Shown here: positions 27,113 through 44,403 of the stretch, in pieces
Numbering within the stretch: the first letter of the stretch is position 1
Layout of the letters: every line of letters starts with the position of its first letter
Source: Cacajao melanocephalus
Taxonomy: Eukaryota > Chordata > Mammalia > Primates > Pitheciidae
Direction of reading: 5' to 3'
DNA: 64,000 nt
Assembly (NCBI GenBank): GCA_963573385.1
Contig: CAUYLG010048122.1
Location: forward strand, 1-64,000
Program-made: the position numbers and the translations under genes
The notes under the pieces: generated by a model
Database searches by the model: none
The model's input: the letters and a program-made list of their open reading frames with translations, nothing else
What the model was told of the DNA's origin: nothing

Positions 27113-28538
27113 AACCTCAGCAAACATAAGCTTACAATCAAAATTATGAGGCATACAAGTAAACAAACACCGTAGGAAAATATCAGAAGCAAGAACAATT
27201 AATAGAAATAGCTTCATGGAAATTAAAATAATTGAAATGACAAATGTAGGCTACTTTTTAAAATTATTAAGCACAAAACAATAAAAATTTGACACAGGAA
27301 CAAGTTACTATCAAAAAAGACTAGGAAGATTTAAAACAAACCAACGAGGACTAGAAATAAACATTATAAAGACATTAAAATTTTTTAAAGTCTTGTTAGA
27401 TAGGTTTAGCATCAAACAAGACATAGCTAAATGAATAATGAATGTATTTGAATATAAAGCTAAGGAAAATATCTAGAAGATCAAAATGGCCAAAATATAG
27501 GAGTGTTTAAGAGACATAGAGGATAGCATTTGATGTCCAATATACCGTAACAGGTGTTTTAGAAGGAGAAAGAAGAGAATATGAGAAAAGAAGCAATATT
27601 TGAATAAATAATAGCTAGAGATTTTCCAAAGCTGACAGAAGACTTAAGCTCTAAGAGGTAAAAAGCACAATAAATCCTAGGCTGAATGGATAAATAGAAA
27701 TTCACGGCTAGACAGATCTCTGAAGCTGAAAAAGCACCAAAAGAAATGAATTACTCACACCAGAGTAACTAACCAAAAAAAGGGGGGGGCGGGGACTTTT
27801 CTATAGCAAAAATAGAAGCCAAAAGTCAGTCGAATATTACCTACAAAGAACTGAAAGAAAATACTCGACTTCCCAGAACTTTATATCCAACAAATCTATC
27901 CTACAGGGACAGGTGTGAAAGACATTTTCAAACTAACAAAAATGGAAAGAATTTACCACCAAAACAATCTTACCAAAAGAACTACAAGAGAAGATATAAC
28001 AGAATGAAGACAATTCAATCTAGAAAAAAATACTCAAATATAAGACATAATAATGAGAAAAGAAAGTAAAATATGAAGGTGAAACTAAAATACCAGATAA
28101 TGATAGTATTTAAAATATGAGAAGATGAGGAAAGTTAAAATATTTCTGTGTTATTCATGAAAACAGAAATATAAGCTAAGGTTAGACTTTAAGGTAAATA
28201 TGCATGTTAAAATTTTAAGATTAGTCACTAAAAGGATGGAATTAGAATGTATAATTTCCAATCTGGTAGAAAAGGGAAAAGACAGAATTTCGAAAATAAA
28301 CTAAAAAAGAAAACAAAAGGTAACATGGAAAAATCAGGATAAACTTTTAGCTAACTGAGAGATAGAAAAAATGCAAATCATACTAAATATAAACAAATAA
28401 CTTGCAAATTAAATATAAGAGATTACCGAACTGATAAAATAAATAAATTCAGTCAAATGCTGCCTACAAGAGGACACAGAAATGTTAAAATGAAAAGGAT
28501 GGAAAAAATACAACAAACTAATACTAATCAAAAATCAA

Positions 28539-28667
28539 GTCAGATAAAACTGACTCTCAGTCAAAAGAATCATTACTAGAGAGGTTACCAGAGACAAAGA
28601 CTGTCAGATAAAAATGACTTTCAAATCAAAACAATCATGATCAGAGAGCTTACTAGAGATAAGGAAT
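28539..28667 (+). repeat. Tandem duplication of a 64/65-bp unit
   Basis: Unit 1 is 28539-28602 and unit 2 is 28603-28667; both start with gtcagataaaa-tgact and continue with caa-acaatcat and agagag-ttac-agaga-aa. A third copy starts with gtcag at 28668 but does not continue. The units are about 75-80% alike by eye. Confidence 0.8.
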
Positions 28668-29404
28668 GTCAGTCTATCACACTAAAAGGTGAAATTCACA
28701 AGATTCTAAATTTATACATAACCTCACCCCAAATATCTGAAGCATTAATGGACAGAATTAAAGAAGCAATTGATAAATCACCATCATACTGGGAGAAAAC
28801 CCAACAAAAAGAAGATAATAGTATTTATTAGGATTGTATTAAGCAGACAAAAAAATTAATAAAAATATAGAAAAAGCTTATACATAACCTTTACACAAAT
28901 CAACAAGCTCAATTTAATGAACATATATAGAACCTTCCAATAAATATTCTCATAATATAAATTTTTAAAGCGTGAGATTTTGTGAAAGGTGACCAACTAC
29001 AACTACATAGCAAGTCCTGGCAAATTTCAAATAACTATAAATATGCTTTGATTACATTGCATTAAGTTAGAAATAAAAAACAAAAACATCAGATCAAAAA
29101 TACATGTTGAAATTTTTAAAATGAAGTTTAAACACACACAATTTATGGATCAAAATGAATTTACAATAAAAATGTAAATTAGCTACAATTCAGGGATGGT
29201 GAAAGTACTACACATCAAATCTTGTGAGACGCTGTGAAAAATGCTCATAGAATGAAATTTATAGGCATGAATATGATAGAATTTGTGATCTAAGCAACAG
29301 ACTTAAGTTAGTAAAAGAACTATAAATAAACTGGAAAGATTAAAAGAAGGAATAATGAAGGATAAATGTTAATTAAATGCAAAACAAAGATAAAAGGATT
29401 GATG

Positions 29405-29708
29405 AGGCCAGGCATGGTGGCTCACATCTGTAATCACAGCACTTGGAGAAGCTGAGGCAGGAGGATCGCTTGAGGCCAGGAGTTTGAGACCAGCCTAGAC
29501 AATGTAATGAGACTCCTATTTCAACAAAAAATTAAAAAATTAGCCAGGCGTGGTGGTGTGCACCTGTTGTCTTAGCTACTCAGGAGGCTGAGGCAAAAGG
29601 ATCTCTGGAGCCCCGAAGCTTGAAGCTGCAATGAGCTATGATTGGGCTACTCTGCACTTCAGCCTGGCCAATAAAATGAGACCCTGTCTTAAAAAAAAAA
29701 AAGAAAAA
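29405..29708 (+). mobile_element. Alu, full dimer, with 13-bp target-site duplications
   Basis: Both arms and an interrupted A-rich tail are present. The flanks 29392-29404 and 29709-29721 are identical (aaaaggattgatg). The divergence is that of an old (J/S-like) Alu. Confidence 0.95.
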
Positions 29709-29850
29709 AAAAGGATTGATGTAAACAAAAGTCAATGTTTTGAAGTCTATAAAATAGGCAAAACTAACAGAATTAAAGAAAACTCAAAAATATTTAAAAT
29801 GTCTATAAATAAAGCAAAGATTTTTAAAAAGAGGACACTATGAACAACCT

Positions 29851-30559
29851 CATGCAATATTTAGCACCATTTCACAGATCTGAGCAAAATGCCTTACCCC
29901 TGCCCACTTTGGTTTGAATTTTCTGAGTAAATTGTCATGAAATAAATATTCTTTCAAAATGCATTCATGCCCTTACGAATTTCTTATTATTATTTCTCTT
30001 TCTTCTTCTATTACAAATAAAATCTTATAAAATCAACATAGCACCATAATTTATAAAACTATTTGTGAATATAAGTGTGTAAATGTCTTTAAACAAATTA
30101 TATTTTCTCCAGAAAAAAATACTTATTACATACAATTTAGTGTTGCATATGTACTGAGGATTAACACTTGGCAAATGTTATGTGAAACAATATCTCACAA
30201 GGATTACAGAATAGATTGTAGGAATTGTTTAAGATACAGTGTGGTTTTTGTTATTTTGAGCATTTCAATCTTTGAATCTTGTCATATATGTTTATCTGTG
30301 CTCACTCTTATAGAAAAAGTCGGAACTGTGCCTTTAGCGCTTTACCTCATTCTTGAATCAGGGTTTTATCACGACAGAAACTAAGATTGTTGATTAGGCT
30401 GAAGGCATTTCCTAGAGGGTGTGTAATATGTGACATGTTTTAAAGAAATCCAGTAGGGATAGTGAGCAATTATTAATATGCCAAAACCCCAGCAGACGGT
30501 TGCTCTCATCCTCCTTCTCCAAGACCAAGGATGTCATTGCACCAGAACTACTGTATAAA
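29851..30559. other. Intronic sequence, no feature recognised
   Basis: AT-rich unique-looking intron up to the left target-site duplication of the FAHD2 pseudogene. The 30175-30384 open frame has no recognisable domain. Confidence 0.55.
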
Positions 30560-31824
30560 TCAAATATGTATTTCTTTTTTTGTTTTTTGCTTTGGCGTGA
30601 CAAATTTGTTGAAGAGAGCTCCGTCCTCCCTTCTACCTAGAAAAGGAAGCTTGTAAGGCTGGCACCTGCCCACATCTGACATGCAGCCTATCCCTGGGTG
30701 AGGCTGAGTGGGAGCAGATATCCCCATTCTCTGATGTCCAGCCCCTGTGCAGGAGCCATCACACCACCTTGTTGATGATGACACCTAGCTCTTCAATCTC
30801 ACACTGGACTTCATCCCTCTTCTTGAGAAAGACAGGAGGTTTCCTAAATTCACTGACACCTGGGGAGATCCCAGTCAGGATGACATCCCCTGAGTAGAAG
30901 GTGACAAACTGGGAGACCCAGGCTGTTGGCTCCTCCGTCTTGAACACCATCTGGTTGGTGTTCTGGATCTCGTCCCCTTTCACTCGGCAGCAGATCTTTA
31001 AGTTGTGTGGTTCTGCTACACTGTCCTTGGTCACCTAGACAGGGCCCAGAGGGCAAAAGGTGTCAGAGATTTTTCCCAGCAGCCAGTGTTTCCCATTACG
31101 TCTCATTTGCCAGTTCAGGAGCACTGATGTCATGAGACACAGTGAAGCCAGCCGCATAGGCCATGGCATCTGTGGCCTTGATGTCCTGGCCTGTCTTTCC
31201 AATGATGATAGCCAGCTCCACTTCCCAGTCTACCTCCTGGCTCTCCGGTGGGAGGACCACCTCATCATAGGGCCCCATGATGGAGCTGGCAAACTTACTG
31301 AAGATGATGGGCACATACTGTTCTTTGCAGTGGTCCACATATTTCATGCCCACACACACTACCTTATCTGGCGGCTTGGCTGGAACCAGGAAAGTTACCT
31401 CCGACCGTAGTAGGACTGGCAGCTGGGCAGCCAGGGCTCTTCTTGCCACTGAGAGGGTGGCCTCTATCTACTCTAAAAACTGCATTATTGTCTTGGGGAG
31501 TGTGGGATCAAAGGCATTGAGATTAATAACCCCTCTACCATTCCCCATCTCCAGGCCCAGGTGAGGCCCCACCAGGTGGGATGCCGTGAACTGCACTAGT
31601 CTCATGTCTCTGGAGAGTTGAAAGGGCCTCTACTGAGCCTGCAGCACAGCTGTGAGCAACCTCCTTCTACCAGAGACCAGCATCAGTGCCTGGCGGCAGT
31701 GGCCAATCTTCCTGCTCTAGGTTAGGACTCACGGGGCCAGAGGTCAAGGGTGGCAGGCGCCTAAGCACTGGCACCAGTGACCGTGGCCAGCTGGGGAACT
31801 GCAGTAGCCTCAAATATGTATTTC
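30560..31824 (-). pseudogene. FAHD2: Processed pseudogene of FAHD2 (fumarylacetoacetate hydrolase domain protein), antisense to PTPRR
   Basis: The reverse strand carries an intron-less FAHD2 copy: start ATG at 31683-31681, stop TGA at 30761-30759, 5' UTR to about 31809 and 3' UTR to an A-rich tail (complement at about 30575-30588). Flanking copies of tcaaatatgtatttc at 30560-30574 and 31810-31824 are identical, showing L1-mediated retrotransposition. Recognisable protein text includes [36 protein letters not shown] and [22 protein letters not shown], part of the FAH hydrolase fold. It is dead: in-frame TAG stops occur near codon 18 (about 31630) and again near 31470, a one-base insertion shifts the frame near 31103, and another TAG follows GPV near 31038. 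Short in-frame losses are also apparent compared with the remembered parent. Parent could be FAHD2A or FAHD2B. Confidence 0.95.
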
Positions 31825-33109
31825 AAAGTGATACAGAGTTGGTTTACCTATGATGCTCAGAGCTCTTCATTCAGTGTCTGCAAGGGAATAGAACACATCC
31901 TGTTCTTTATTTCTCAAGTGCAGTAATTATCCTCGGAGATAACCTTTTGGTACCATTCTCAGATTTCAGTCTTTACAGGAAAGTCAACTGGATCTGTTGA
32001 AAGCTAGAATTTTTTTTAACAATTCCCACACCGGTGGGTGGTTGAAGTTTTAATTTGTTTCTTTGACCACATAATGCAGAAACTGGAGGAATGATTTTTG
32101 TTTGTGTGTTACAATTTTTAGCCTCCTGTCTTTTTTAATGTCTGAGATATACTTTCTGGGGATATCAAAGTCAAACATGTCTGTTATATGTCTTCTATGT
32201 GTAATCTGCTCTGTGCTTCCTTTTCCTGCAGCCAGTCCCAAGTATTACAGTAAAGATTTTGTTATTTTTTATTATTCAGTACTCTAAAATAAAAATTTCT
32301 TTCTGGCTAGCCTTTCCAAAGACTATAGTACAATACTATAGTACAATACTATACAGGAAACTTTGATGTTTTACAGATCAAAATGATACTAAGAGATCCG
32401 GCATGAAAAAAATACAGAGTAGACTTCACACTACCAGGAAAATTCTGTTTACCAAAAATGTGCCAACTTTCAATTGTGTTAAGCGTCATTGTTTGGAGAA
32501 GACAAAAATCATTTCCTCCAAAACACATATGGAAATGGAGTTATCTTTAGAAATTCCCAGGCTTTATAGTTTCATGAAACTTTCTACTTTCTAGTGAGTA
32601 AATACAGAATAACTGCTGTCTGTTATTTAATAATTCCAATATTCTCATGACCTGAATGTTCATAAAGTGAAAATAAATTAAAAATTTAAAAATAGCTGAA
32701 AAAACAGTTAAGCTGCAATTAAAAAGATTTCAATGCTGGTAAGTTTGAGTTCCTTCGTTTAGATAAGTCTTAAGAAGAAGGGAATTGCTCTTCAGAGAAA
32801 AAGCATTGAAACAACAGTGTTCAAATTCCATTGCTAGAGAAGACATAGTGGCTTAAACCTGGAAAGCTGGAACTGGAAGAGCAAGCCAAAAATGGCAAGT
32901 AGTGTCTGCACACTTCCAGAGAAACAAAGTCTTCATACGACTTCTGGATGTTAATTATTGCACTTCTCTCCCCTTTCAGGAAAGAAGGGAACTAGCTATC
33001 CATGTTGACCATATTACACACACAGTGGAAGATATTTTCTAGCCACTACCTACCATTTATTGAATATATGTGCTAAGTGAAATTTAAACATTCATAAATT
33101 CGGTTTCTT
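31825..33109. other. Intronic sequence with a small tandem repeat
   Basis: Mostly unique-looking. A 13-bp unit (actatagtacaat) repeats about 2.4 times at 32322-32352. No exon or RNA gene is seen. Confidence 0.6.
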
Positions 33110-33265
33110 TAAGTCTACAAAGTAGGTTTTACTATTCTTATAAATGAGAAAACTGAGGCACAGAGAGACTGAAAATCTTAAAGTTAGTGAGTGATGGAGT
33201 CCAAATTTCAATCCAGGCTTGTTTAATTCCAAAGCCCAGGCACTTAAATCATTGCCCCAACATTA
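33110..33265 (-). mobile_element. MIR, antisense
   Basis: 'tataaatgagaaaactgaggcacagagag' followed by 'atttcaatccaggcttg..taattccaaagccc' is the standard antisense MIR pattern. Confidence 0.85.
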
Positions 33266-33879
33266 TAAGGGGCCAAATAAGGAATGAAAACATTAGAAAG
33301 CAAGCAACCTACTTTTGGTCCCAGAGAGCAATAAGATCCTGAATGTATCTTTCATGAAGTGAAGGAATTACTGGATAATTTGGCCTAACGCACTTCTCTC
33401 ATTTTAATACAGCTATACTCCTTCTCTACATTTACATGCATCTTTCATCTGAGTTAAACTACCTGACTTAAGTACTCAAAGCCCATTTTGGCCATTGCCC
33501 TATTTAGTACTTTGCAAACAGTTTCATCTCAAAAAGCCACATAAGGAGCCATATTTTAACTTTTTCCTTCTTTCATTCTCTTCCCTTTTCCATCTGCTAA
33601 AATTATAGAAACTATTTCAATTACACATGTTTGGCTAAAAAGCTCATATGATGCCTATGGGTCTGAAAAGTGAGTATGTGTCCAAGGGGGAAACACAGTT
33701 CAGGCAAAACAACAGCACACAAAGGCAGCCAAGAAACCACACAGCATGCCTGAGTTGGGCAATTTGGTGTGATTTGGGCACATGTGGCCTGCTAGGGTGT
33801 GAAAGGAAATGAGACTGGAAAGTTAGGCCATGACAAAGAACATAGGACCATGCTAACAATTTTTTTTAAGTTGGGCTTT

Positions 33880-34740
<861 letters not shown>

Positions 34741-36014
34741 TTAACATTATGAGTATTTTCCATGTCATTAATAATTCATCAATATGTTATTTTTAAATTA
34801 CTAGAATTTCATTGACTGGATGTGCTGAAATGTAATCATTTCCTTATTGATAGGTACTTAAATTGTTTCCAATTTATTGGCCACATCCCTGATTATTTTA
34901 TTAAAATATATTACTAGATTTGAAATTATTACTACCTGGCCGAATAATGTGAACTTTTGAAAGAACACATTCCCAAAATGTTTTCCAGGTATATGTCAAA
35001 TTGTACCATCATCTTCAGTGTGTGGAATTCTTCAGCTAACCTCAATGATACTCAATACATAATTCCTCTTTCTAAAATATACTATGCTGTGTGTGTTTGT
35101 GTATATTCATTCATTCATTTAACAAATATTTATCAACTATGTACTTCAAGCACTAGTGGAAACACTTGGATTATATTCTTATTGACAAAACTGACAAAAG
35201 ATCCCTTCCATCATGGAGTTTACAATCTAAATAGGGAAGATAAACAAGAAAGAAAGAAATATTGCATACAATGATATCAGTATACTGTATAATATTGTAT
35301 ATACTATATTTCAGTATATCTGTTATGTAGTGTATATTTGTATCACTGATGACACAGTATAGGGAAAAAGAAAACACAGGGCAAGATAAGATTTGCAACA
35401 CCAAATTGAGTGATGACTGTGAGTATCTTTGATCAAAGCAGGTAAGGAAATTAGTCAATGCAGTTCTGGCAGAAGACAGAAGAAACAGCTAATGAAAACA
35501 TTCCGTATCCCCCAGTATGTTTGAGAAGGGTCAAGGAAGCCACTGTGGCTGCAGCCAAATGCCCAAGGGAGAGAGTGGTAGGAGATGAGGTCAAAGATGT
35601 AACTGTCTCTTAGAAGTAATTTACTGAGGTAGCTAGTACAGTGCACATATCAGAAGATTTAATGTCAGAAGAACTTGGAGTCTGAGTTCTATCGCAATTT
35701 TGCCTCCTATAAAATGGGGATGATATGACTTCTAACTTGCAAAGATAAGAAGGGGTTAACTAATATTTTACATATAGGTAACTCTTTGTATATTAGAAAG
35801 TACTATGCAATATTACCATTGCTATTAGCCTAACATAAATATTTTTAAATTTGTAGACAGCAGCCTTCAAAAACCTTAAGAAGACCTCATTAAGTCAAAT
35901 CGCAGCTACTGTATATATTTTTGGTTAATTAAATACATTCCAAGAAAGTTTTTTTGGCAATATAAATATTGACTAAGCATAGCCCATGTTTGCCTTAAAA
36001 AGTTTATTAAAATG
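34741..36014. other. Intronic sequence with L1/L2 scraps
   Basis: About 34740-34925 resembles antisense L1 3' sequence ('cattgactggatgtgctg', 'ttgataggtacttaaattgtttccaat'). About 35108-35258 resembles L2 ('cattcatttaacaaatatttatcaactatgtac', 'catcatggagtttacaatctaaa'). A TA-rich patch lies at 35270-35340. No exon is seen. Confidence 0.5.
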
Positions 36015-36078
36015 TTTATTTTTAATTTTGTGGGTAGATAGTAAGTATATATATTTATGGGGTACATTGCCTTAAATC
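36015..36078 (-). mobile_element. Short L1 3' UTR scrap, antisense
   Basis: 'aattttgtgggtagatagtaagtatatatatttatggggtaca' matches the antisense tail end of older L1 3' UTRs. Confidence 0.6.
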
Positions 36079-36515
36079 TCATTATAAAATCAGATGTGCA
36101 TTCATTCAGACAGAAAAATTGGCTACTCAATAGATATGTAAATTTTACTTTAAAATAAAGTAGACTTTATTAAACTATATGTTTGAGGAGAGAATAAATT
36201 ATTCTGGTAAGATGCTAATAAGAAAATGTTAATTATGCCATGTCATATTCTAAATGCATAAAATGAAAGTATATCTTCTCCATCATTTATAATTGTCTAA
36301 AAAAAGTAAAAGGTAATCTAGAAGGCTTAACAAATAAACATGGAAAGCTTAGAAATTGGAATGTTGGCTCTTCATAGAACAAATGTTTATGGAGCACTAA
36401 CAATGTGCTTGAAAATTAATCCTTACAATAAATGTATTTGTAAACCCCATTACAAATGAGAACACTTAAGCACAGGAAGGCAACTTGCCCAAACCCAAAC
36501 AGCTGGCTCCCAAGC
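36079..36515. other. Intronic sequence, no feature recognised
   Basis: AT-rich. About 36380-36510 ('gcactaacaatgtgc', 'gtaaaccccattacaaatgagaacac') may be an antisense MIR scrap. Confidence 0.4.
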
Positions 36516-36572
36516 TCCTCCTCCTTCTCCTCCTCTTCCTCCTCTTCCTTCTCTTCCTCCCCCTCCTCCTCA
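36516..36572. repeat. Polypyrimidine (TCC/CTT)n tract
   Basis: Uninterrupted C/T for about 57 bases, built mostly of TCC and CTT triplets, on the transcribed-sense strand. It gives spurious poly-Ser and poly-Glu open frames on the two strands. Confidence 0.95.
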
Positions 36573-40944
<4,372 letters not shown>

Positions 40945-41155
40945 TAATAATATGTTTTTAAGTTCTTACTCTGTGCCTGGCTTTATCCTAAGTACTTATC
41001 ATGTAGCGAATCATAAAGAAACTATAACCAAAGGGGTTAGGTATCTTGTTCATGGATTCACAGGTAATGAATGGTAGAACCAAAATTTGGACCCAGGCTC
41101 TGAGTTAAAAGTCTGCACATTAACCACCATGCTATGTTGCCTTGCTTCCAATATA
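40945..41155 (-). mobile_element. MIR, antisense
   Basis: 'ttaagttcttactctgtgcctggctttatcctaagtacttatcatg' to 'aaatttggacccaggctctgag..cacattaaccaccatgctatgttgcc' spans most of an antisense MIR. Confidence 0.88.
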
Positions 41156-41810
41156 ATTATTATCACTCTTTTTAAGCTCCTCAGGAGGGTCCATTATAAA
41201 AATATTTTTAACATCTTTTTTGTAAATTAGTTTCATAAGTGAAAAAAAACCATTGGTCCAGGAAAACATAATACCATAGGTGTATTAATGGTCATTATAT
41301 CTGCCTTACATATAAGGGAAACTTGGTTCTATGGCATGTAACATATTAGATATTCTCATTAGACACCAGTTTGATGAAGCAGGAACACATAACTTTCCTC
41401 AATTACTGTGGGAAAACATTCTTTTTATTTGTAGTCAGCACGTGATAAATTCTAATATTTGGATCTTAATTTCTTAACTCAAATTTTTAGCTTAGTTCTT
41501 AATTAGTTCTTAATTTCTCTGTGGAGTTTTGGAAAATTTTGCCTTTTTTTTGTATGCAGTGACAGTGTTTGACAGGCACATGTAAAATTGATACTTTTTA
41601 AAAAATCTGTTAAGATATAATTTACATATCATAAAATCTGGCTGTTTTAAGATTTACAATTCAGTGGTTTTAGTATTTATAAAATTATAAAAATTGATAT
41701 TTGATTTTTTTAAATTAATCATATAAAACTCTTGAGATGCTTGAATGAAAAGTACTCCAAGGCTAGTAAAAGCCATGAACATTTGCTGTATTCTCTTTCC
41801 CCTCTTCCAG
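41156..41810. other. Intron upstream of exon B
   Basis: About 41605-41690 ('aagatataatttacatatcataaaatctggctgttttaagatttacaattcagtgg') resembles antisense L1 3' UTR. The acceptor tract 'ttctctttcccctcttccag' ends at 41810. Confidence 0.6.
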
Positions 41811-41921
41811 AAATGTGTGCTGTACTGGCCGGAAAAGAGAGGGATATACGGGAAAGTGGAGGTTCTGGTTATCAGTGTAAATGAATGTGATAACTACACC
41901 ATTCGAAACCTCGTCTTAAAG
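41811..41921 (+). CDS. PTPRR: PTPRR exon B (probably exon 11): KCVLYWP segment
   Basis: 111 bases, 37 codons, phase 0 at both ends, starting KCVLYWPEKRGIYGKVEV and ending TIRNLVLK. Acceptor is 'cctcttccag|aaa' and donor 'aag|gtaaga', both strong. It supplies the KCxxYWP motif, which completes the conserved stretch begun in exon A, and the beta-strands that follow. In the 657-residue human protein this should be residues 500-536. The preceding intron is 18,401 bases and the following one 1,338. Confidence 0.97.
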
Positions 41922-43259
41922 GTAAGATTATGTAGCTATAGCCATCTACAAAGTAGATGATGTTAGAGGATTACGTTTCTACTTTGAAATTATTTATCTT
42001 AATAAGTACTACAAATTCAATTTAAGCAAATTAAATAGTGTTAAGATCAAAGAGAAACTATAATCATTCCCTCATGTATTTTTTTGTTGTCAACTACTAT
42101 TAGTACGCAGCATAATTAAATCAATATAAGTAGACATTAAGAAAATTCATTATGTAGGATGTTGTGATCCTCTAATTTGCATTAATAAAACATCTCTGAT
42201 TTAACCTTTTGAAAGCTTTTAACTAAAGTCCGTGCTGGAGACTTTGCCATGATTTTTTTTTAATGTCATTTTGGTCTAAGCAGCTTTAAGTAAGGCCTGG
42301 AAGCTGTGAAAGAGAAAATCTGCACTTGTGGGTGGCAGTGGGAAGCAAGACAAGCCTGAAGTGTTGATGAGATCTTCAGAAGCGCCGAGTTACAGTAATT
42401 TATAGGGATTTTCCCCAGACGAGATTATGTCATAGGAAAACTATCTTATTTAACTCCTGGGCAGCAGATGCTGAGAAATGTTGTCATGGTATTACTTTTG
42501 CTTCTGGAGAATAATCACCCAAAAATTTCGATCTTATCTGCAGCCTCACTGCTGGAACAGAATCATCACAAAGAGGAAGAAAGCAGAGGCAGAGCTGCAG
42601 TGATGGATTTTATTGGGAAGTTTGGAATAGGAAGGCACTTACCAAAACCTGTTTTTCAATACACGTTCTGGAGTGCCGGGTTCATGCCACACCCCAACCC
42701 GTGCTGGGTTTCGAGATGATGTGTGTGGGCCCTCGCCCAAAGTGTTTCCAATAGAGGGACCTCCTGTAGCTTTTTATTGCTGGGATTCCTCACTCCTATT
42801 AAATACTGGAGTTTGAGATGACTGTAGAAGTAATAGCACGACTGACATGAAATTAAGTGTTCTATTAATATGTTCGTAATAACTTGTCAGGAATGCTCAT
42901 AGAACAGGAAACAAAATGTATCCCATTCTTTCTTGGCTACATTTTCACCTACCATCTTGTTTATTAAAACAAATTATAAATATATATTTAGCATATGTTA
43001 CATATCTGATCTATATTATAACTATAGGTAGAGATACAAATCTCCACAAAGGTAAAACTTCCTCACTTCGAGATCAGGATACGGACAGTAAAGTCTTCTC
43101 AAAGTAAAAGGGCACTCTTCAAAAATCTTGTAGATTTTTTTCCACCTAGAAATAAGTTGCCAGCAAGATGGGGGTGATAAAAGGCATCCAGTATTGTGGT
43201 TTGGATGACTTTTAGTTCCACAAGTGAATGAGGCATTTGGTGCCTGTTGCTATTTTCAG
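41922..43259. other. Intron between exons B and C
   Basis: 1,338 bases with standard GT and AG ends. No repeat or RNA gene is recognised. The open frame at 42468-42719 has no recognisable domain. The acceptor tract is weak in pyrimidines at its 5' side ('gtgcctgttgctattttcag'). Confidence 0.85.
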
Positions 43260-43417
43260 CAAGGAAGTCACACCCAACATGTGAAGCATTACTGGTACAC
43301 CTCATGGCCCGATCACAAGACTCCAGACAGTGCCCAGCCCCTCCTACAGCTCATGCTGGATGTAGAAGAAGACAGACTTGCTTCCCAGGGCCGAGGGCCT
43401 GTGGTTGTTCACTGCAG
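43260..43417 (+). CDS. PTPRR: PTPRR exon C (probably exon 12): WPD loop and catalytic cysteine
   Basis: 158 bases: 52 codons plus two bases of the next (phase 0 in, phase 2 out). The peptide starts QGSHTQHVKHYWYTSWPDHK and ends RGPVVVHC. The WPD loop is at 43305-43313 and its Asp (43311-43313) is the general acid. The catalytic Cys codon is 43413-43415, only two bases before the donor 'cag|gtaaga'. The loop reads WPDHKTP where many phosphatases have WPDxGxP; this is normal for the KIM-containing family. Spacing of Asp and Cys (34 residues) agrees with Asp554 and Cys588 of human PTPRR (numbering from memory), so the exon is residues 537-588. Confidence 0.98.
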
Positions 43418-44150
43418 GTAAGATGTGAACAGTACTTTCTGTCTAAGCAATAGCCCATTCTTTATAAAGTCATAGAGCAGGTAGAAGTGGGTTTTGCTTC
43501 CTGGATGTGACTTTGCTGGCAAATTAAATATTTATTGAAATTGGTTAACTCCCTAATATTTGAGTCTTAATCAAGATTATGCTGACAGAAGTGAAGTCAT
43601 GCTTTTGAGGCATTTTTGGAAAACAACGATTACACAATGGGTGAAATACAAGTTCGAAATAAGTGGCTCAGTAAACAGCAGACCTTATTCAGCAGTTACC
43701 TGCTTTAAAACACTGATTCATTTAGTCTCGTCAGTCTTGTAGGACCAGGAATTAAAATGCATTTTTTGAAATCATCAGTGGCTTTTTTGTGATTTCACGA
43801 TGACATCTGAACTCTGCTTGGTTTGGATCTCGGTAACATTTATTACTATTTCAAGTTTGGTGAAAACTAGTCAATTATTTTAACAGTTATCTCAGGAAAA
43901 ACAGATTGAAACAAGTTTATGAAATAAGAAGTAAGCAAGTGGCAGTTCACCAAAGGAAAACAAAGTGCTATTACCAGAACATGGAGCACCAGAGGCCAGG
44001 CCAACAAGAGCAACAGGGTGTGTGGTGGTCCCTGTCCCTCATTTCTTGTTCAAAACTCTCCTCCTGGAACTGATACCTCCTTCCCTTATTTTCCTTTTAA
44101 TGTAACCAAACTGAAGCAAGCATGCTTAAGGTAATTTATATGGTCAACCA
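43418..44150. other. Intronic sequence, start of intron C-D
   Basis: No repeat, exon or RNA gene was recognised. The frame at 43560-43742 has no domain. Confidence 0.6.
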
Positions 44151-44403
44151 TTTATTTATTTATTTATTTATTTTAATTAAAAACTCCACCTCCCTGGCTC
44201 AAATGATTCTCCTACCTCAGCCTCCAAAGTAGCTGGGATTACAGACATACACCACCATGCCTGGCTAATGTTTGTGTTTTTAGTAGAGATGGCCTTTCAC
44301 CACGTTGACCAGGCTGGTCTCAAACTCCTGACTTCAAATGTGATCTGCCTGGGTTGGCCTCCCAAAGTTCTGGGATTACAAGCGTGAGATACCATGCCCA
44401 GCC
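44151..44403 (-). mobile_element. Alu, antisense, with (TTTA)n tail
   Basis: The tail complement is a (TTTA)n run at 44151-44174. The end of the right arm is missing: the body starts at 'aaaaactccacctccctggctcaa'. The left arm is complete to 'ccatgcccagcc'. Confidence 0.9.

Larger units (their letters stand above)
27113..29850 (+). mobile_element. Old L1 or HAL1-like internal sequence, sense
   Basis: A-rich text resembles old L1 internal regions: 'agattttccaaagctgac-gaagacttaa', 'tatagcaaaaatagaagccaaaa', 'ctgaaagaaaatactcgacttcccagaactttatatcc', 'aaagacattttcaaac'. Frames are broken throughout. An Alu at 29405-29708 interrupts it and it continues to about 29850. A G-run lies at 27781-27794. 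Confidence 0.55.

Noticed and set aside
31096..31449. Apparently intact FAHD2-like frame of 117 codons
   Set aside because: It is one segment of the retrocopy. Stops upstream and a frameshift at its end make the whole a pseudogene.
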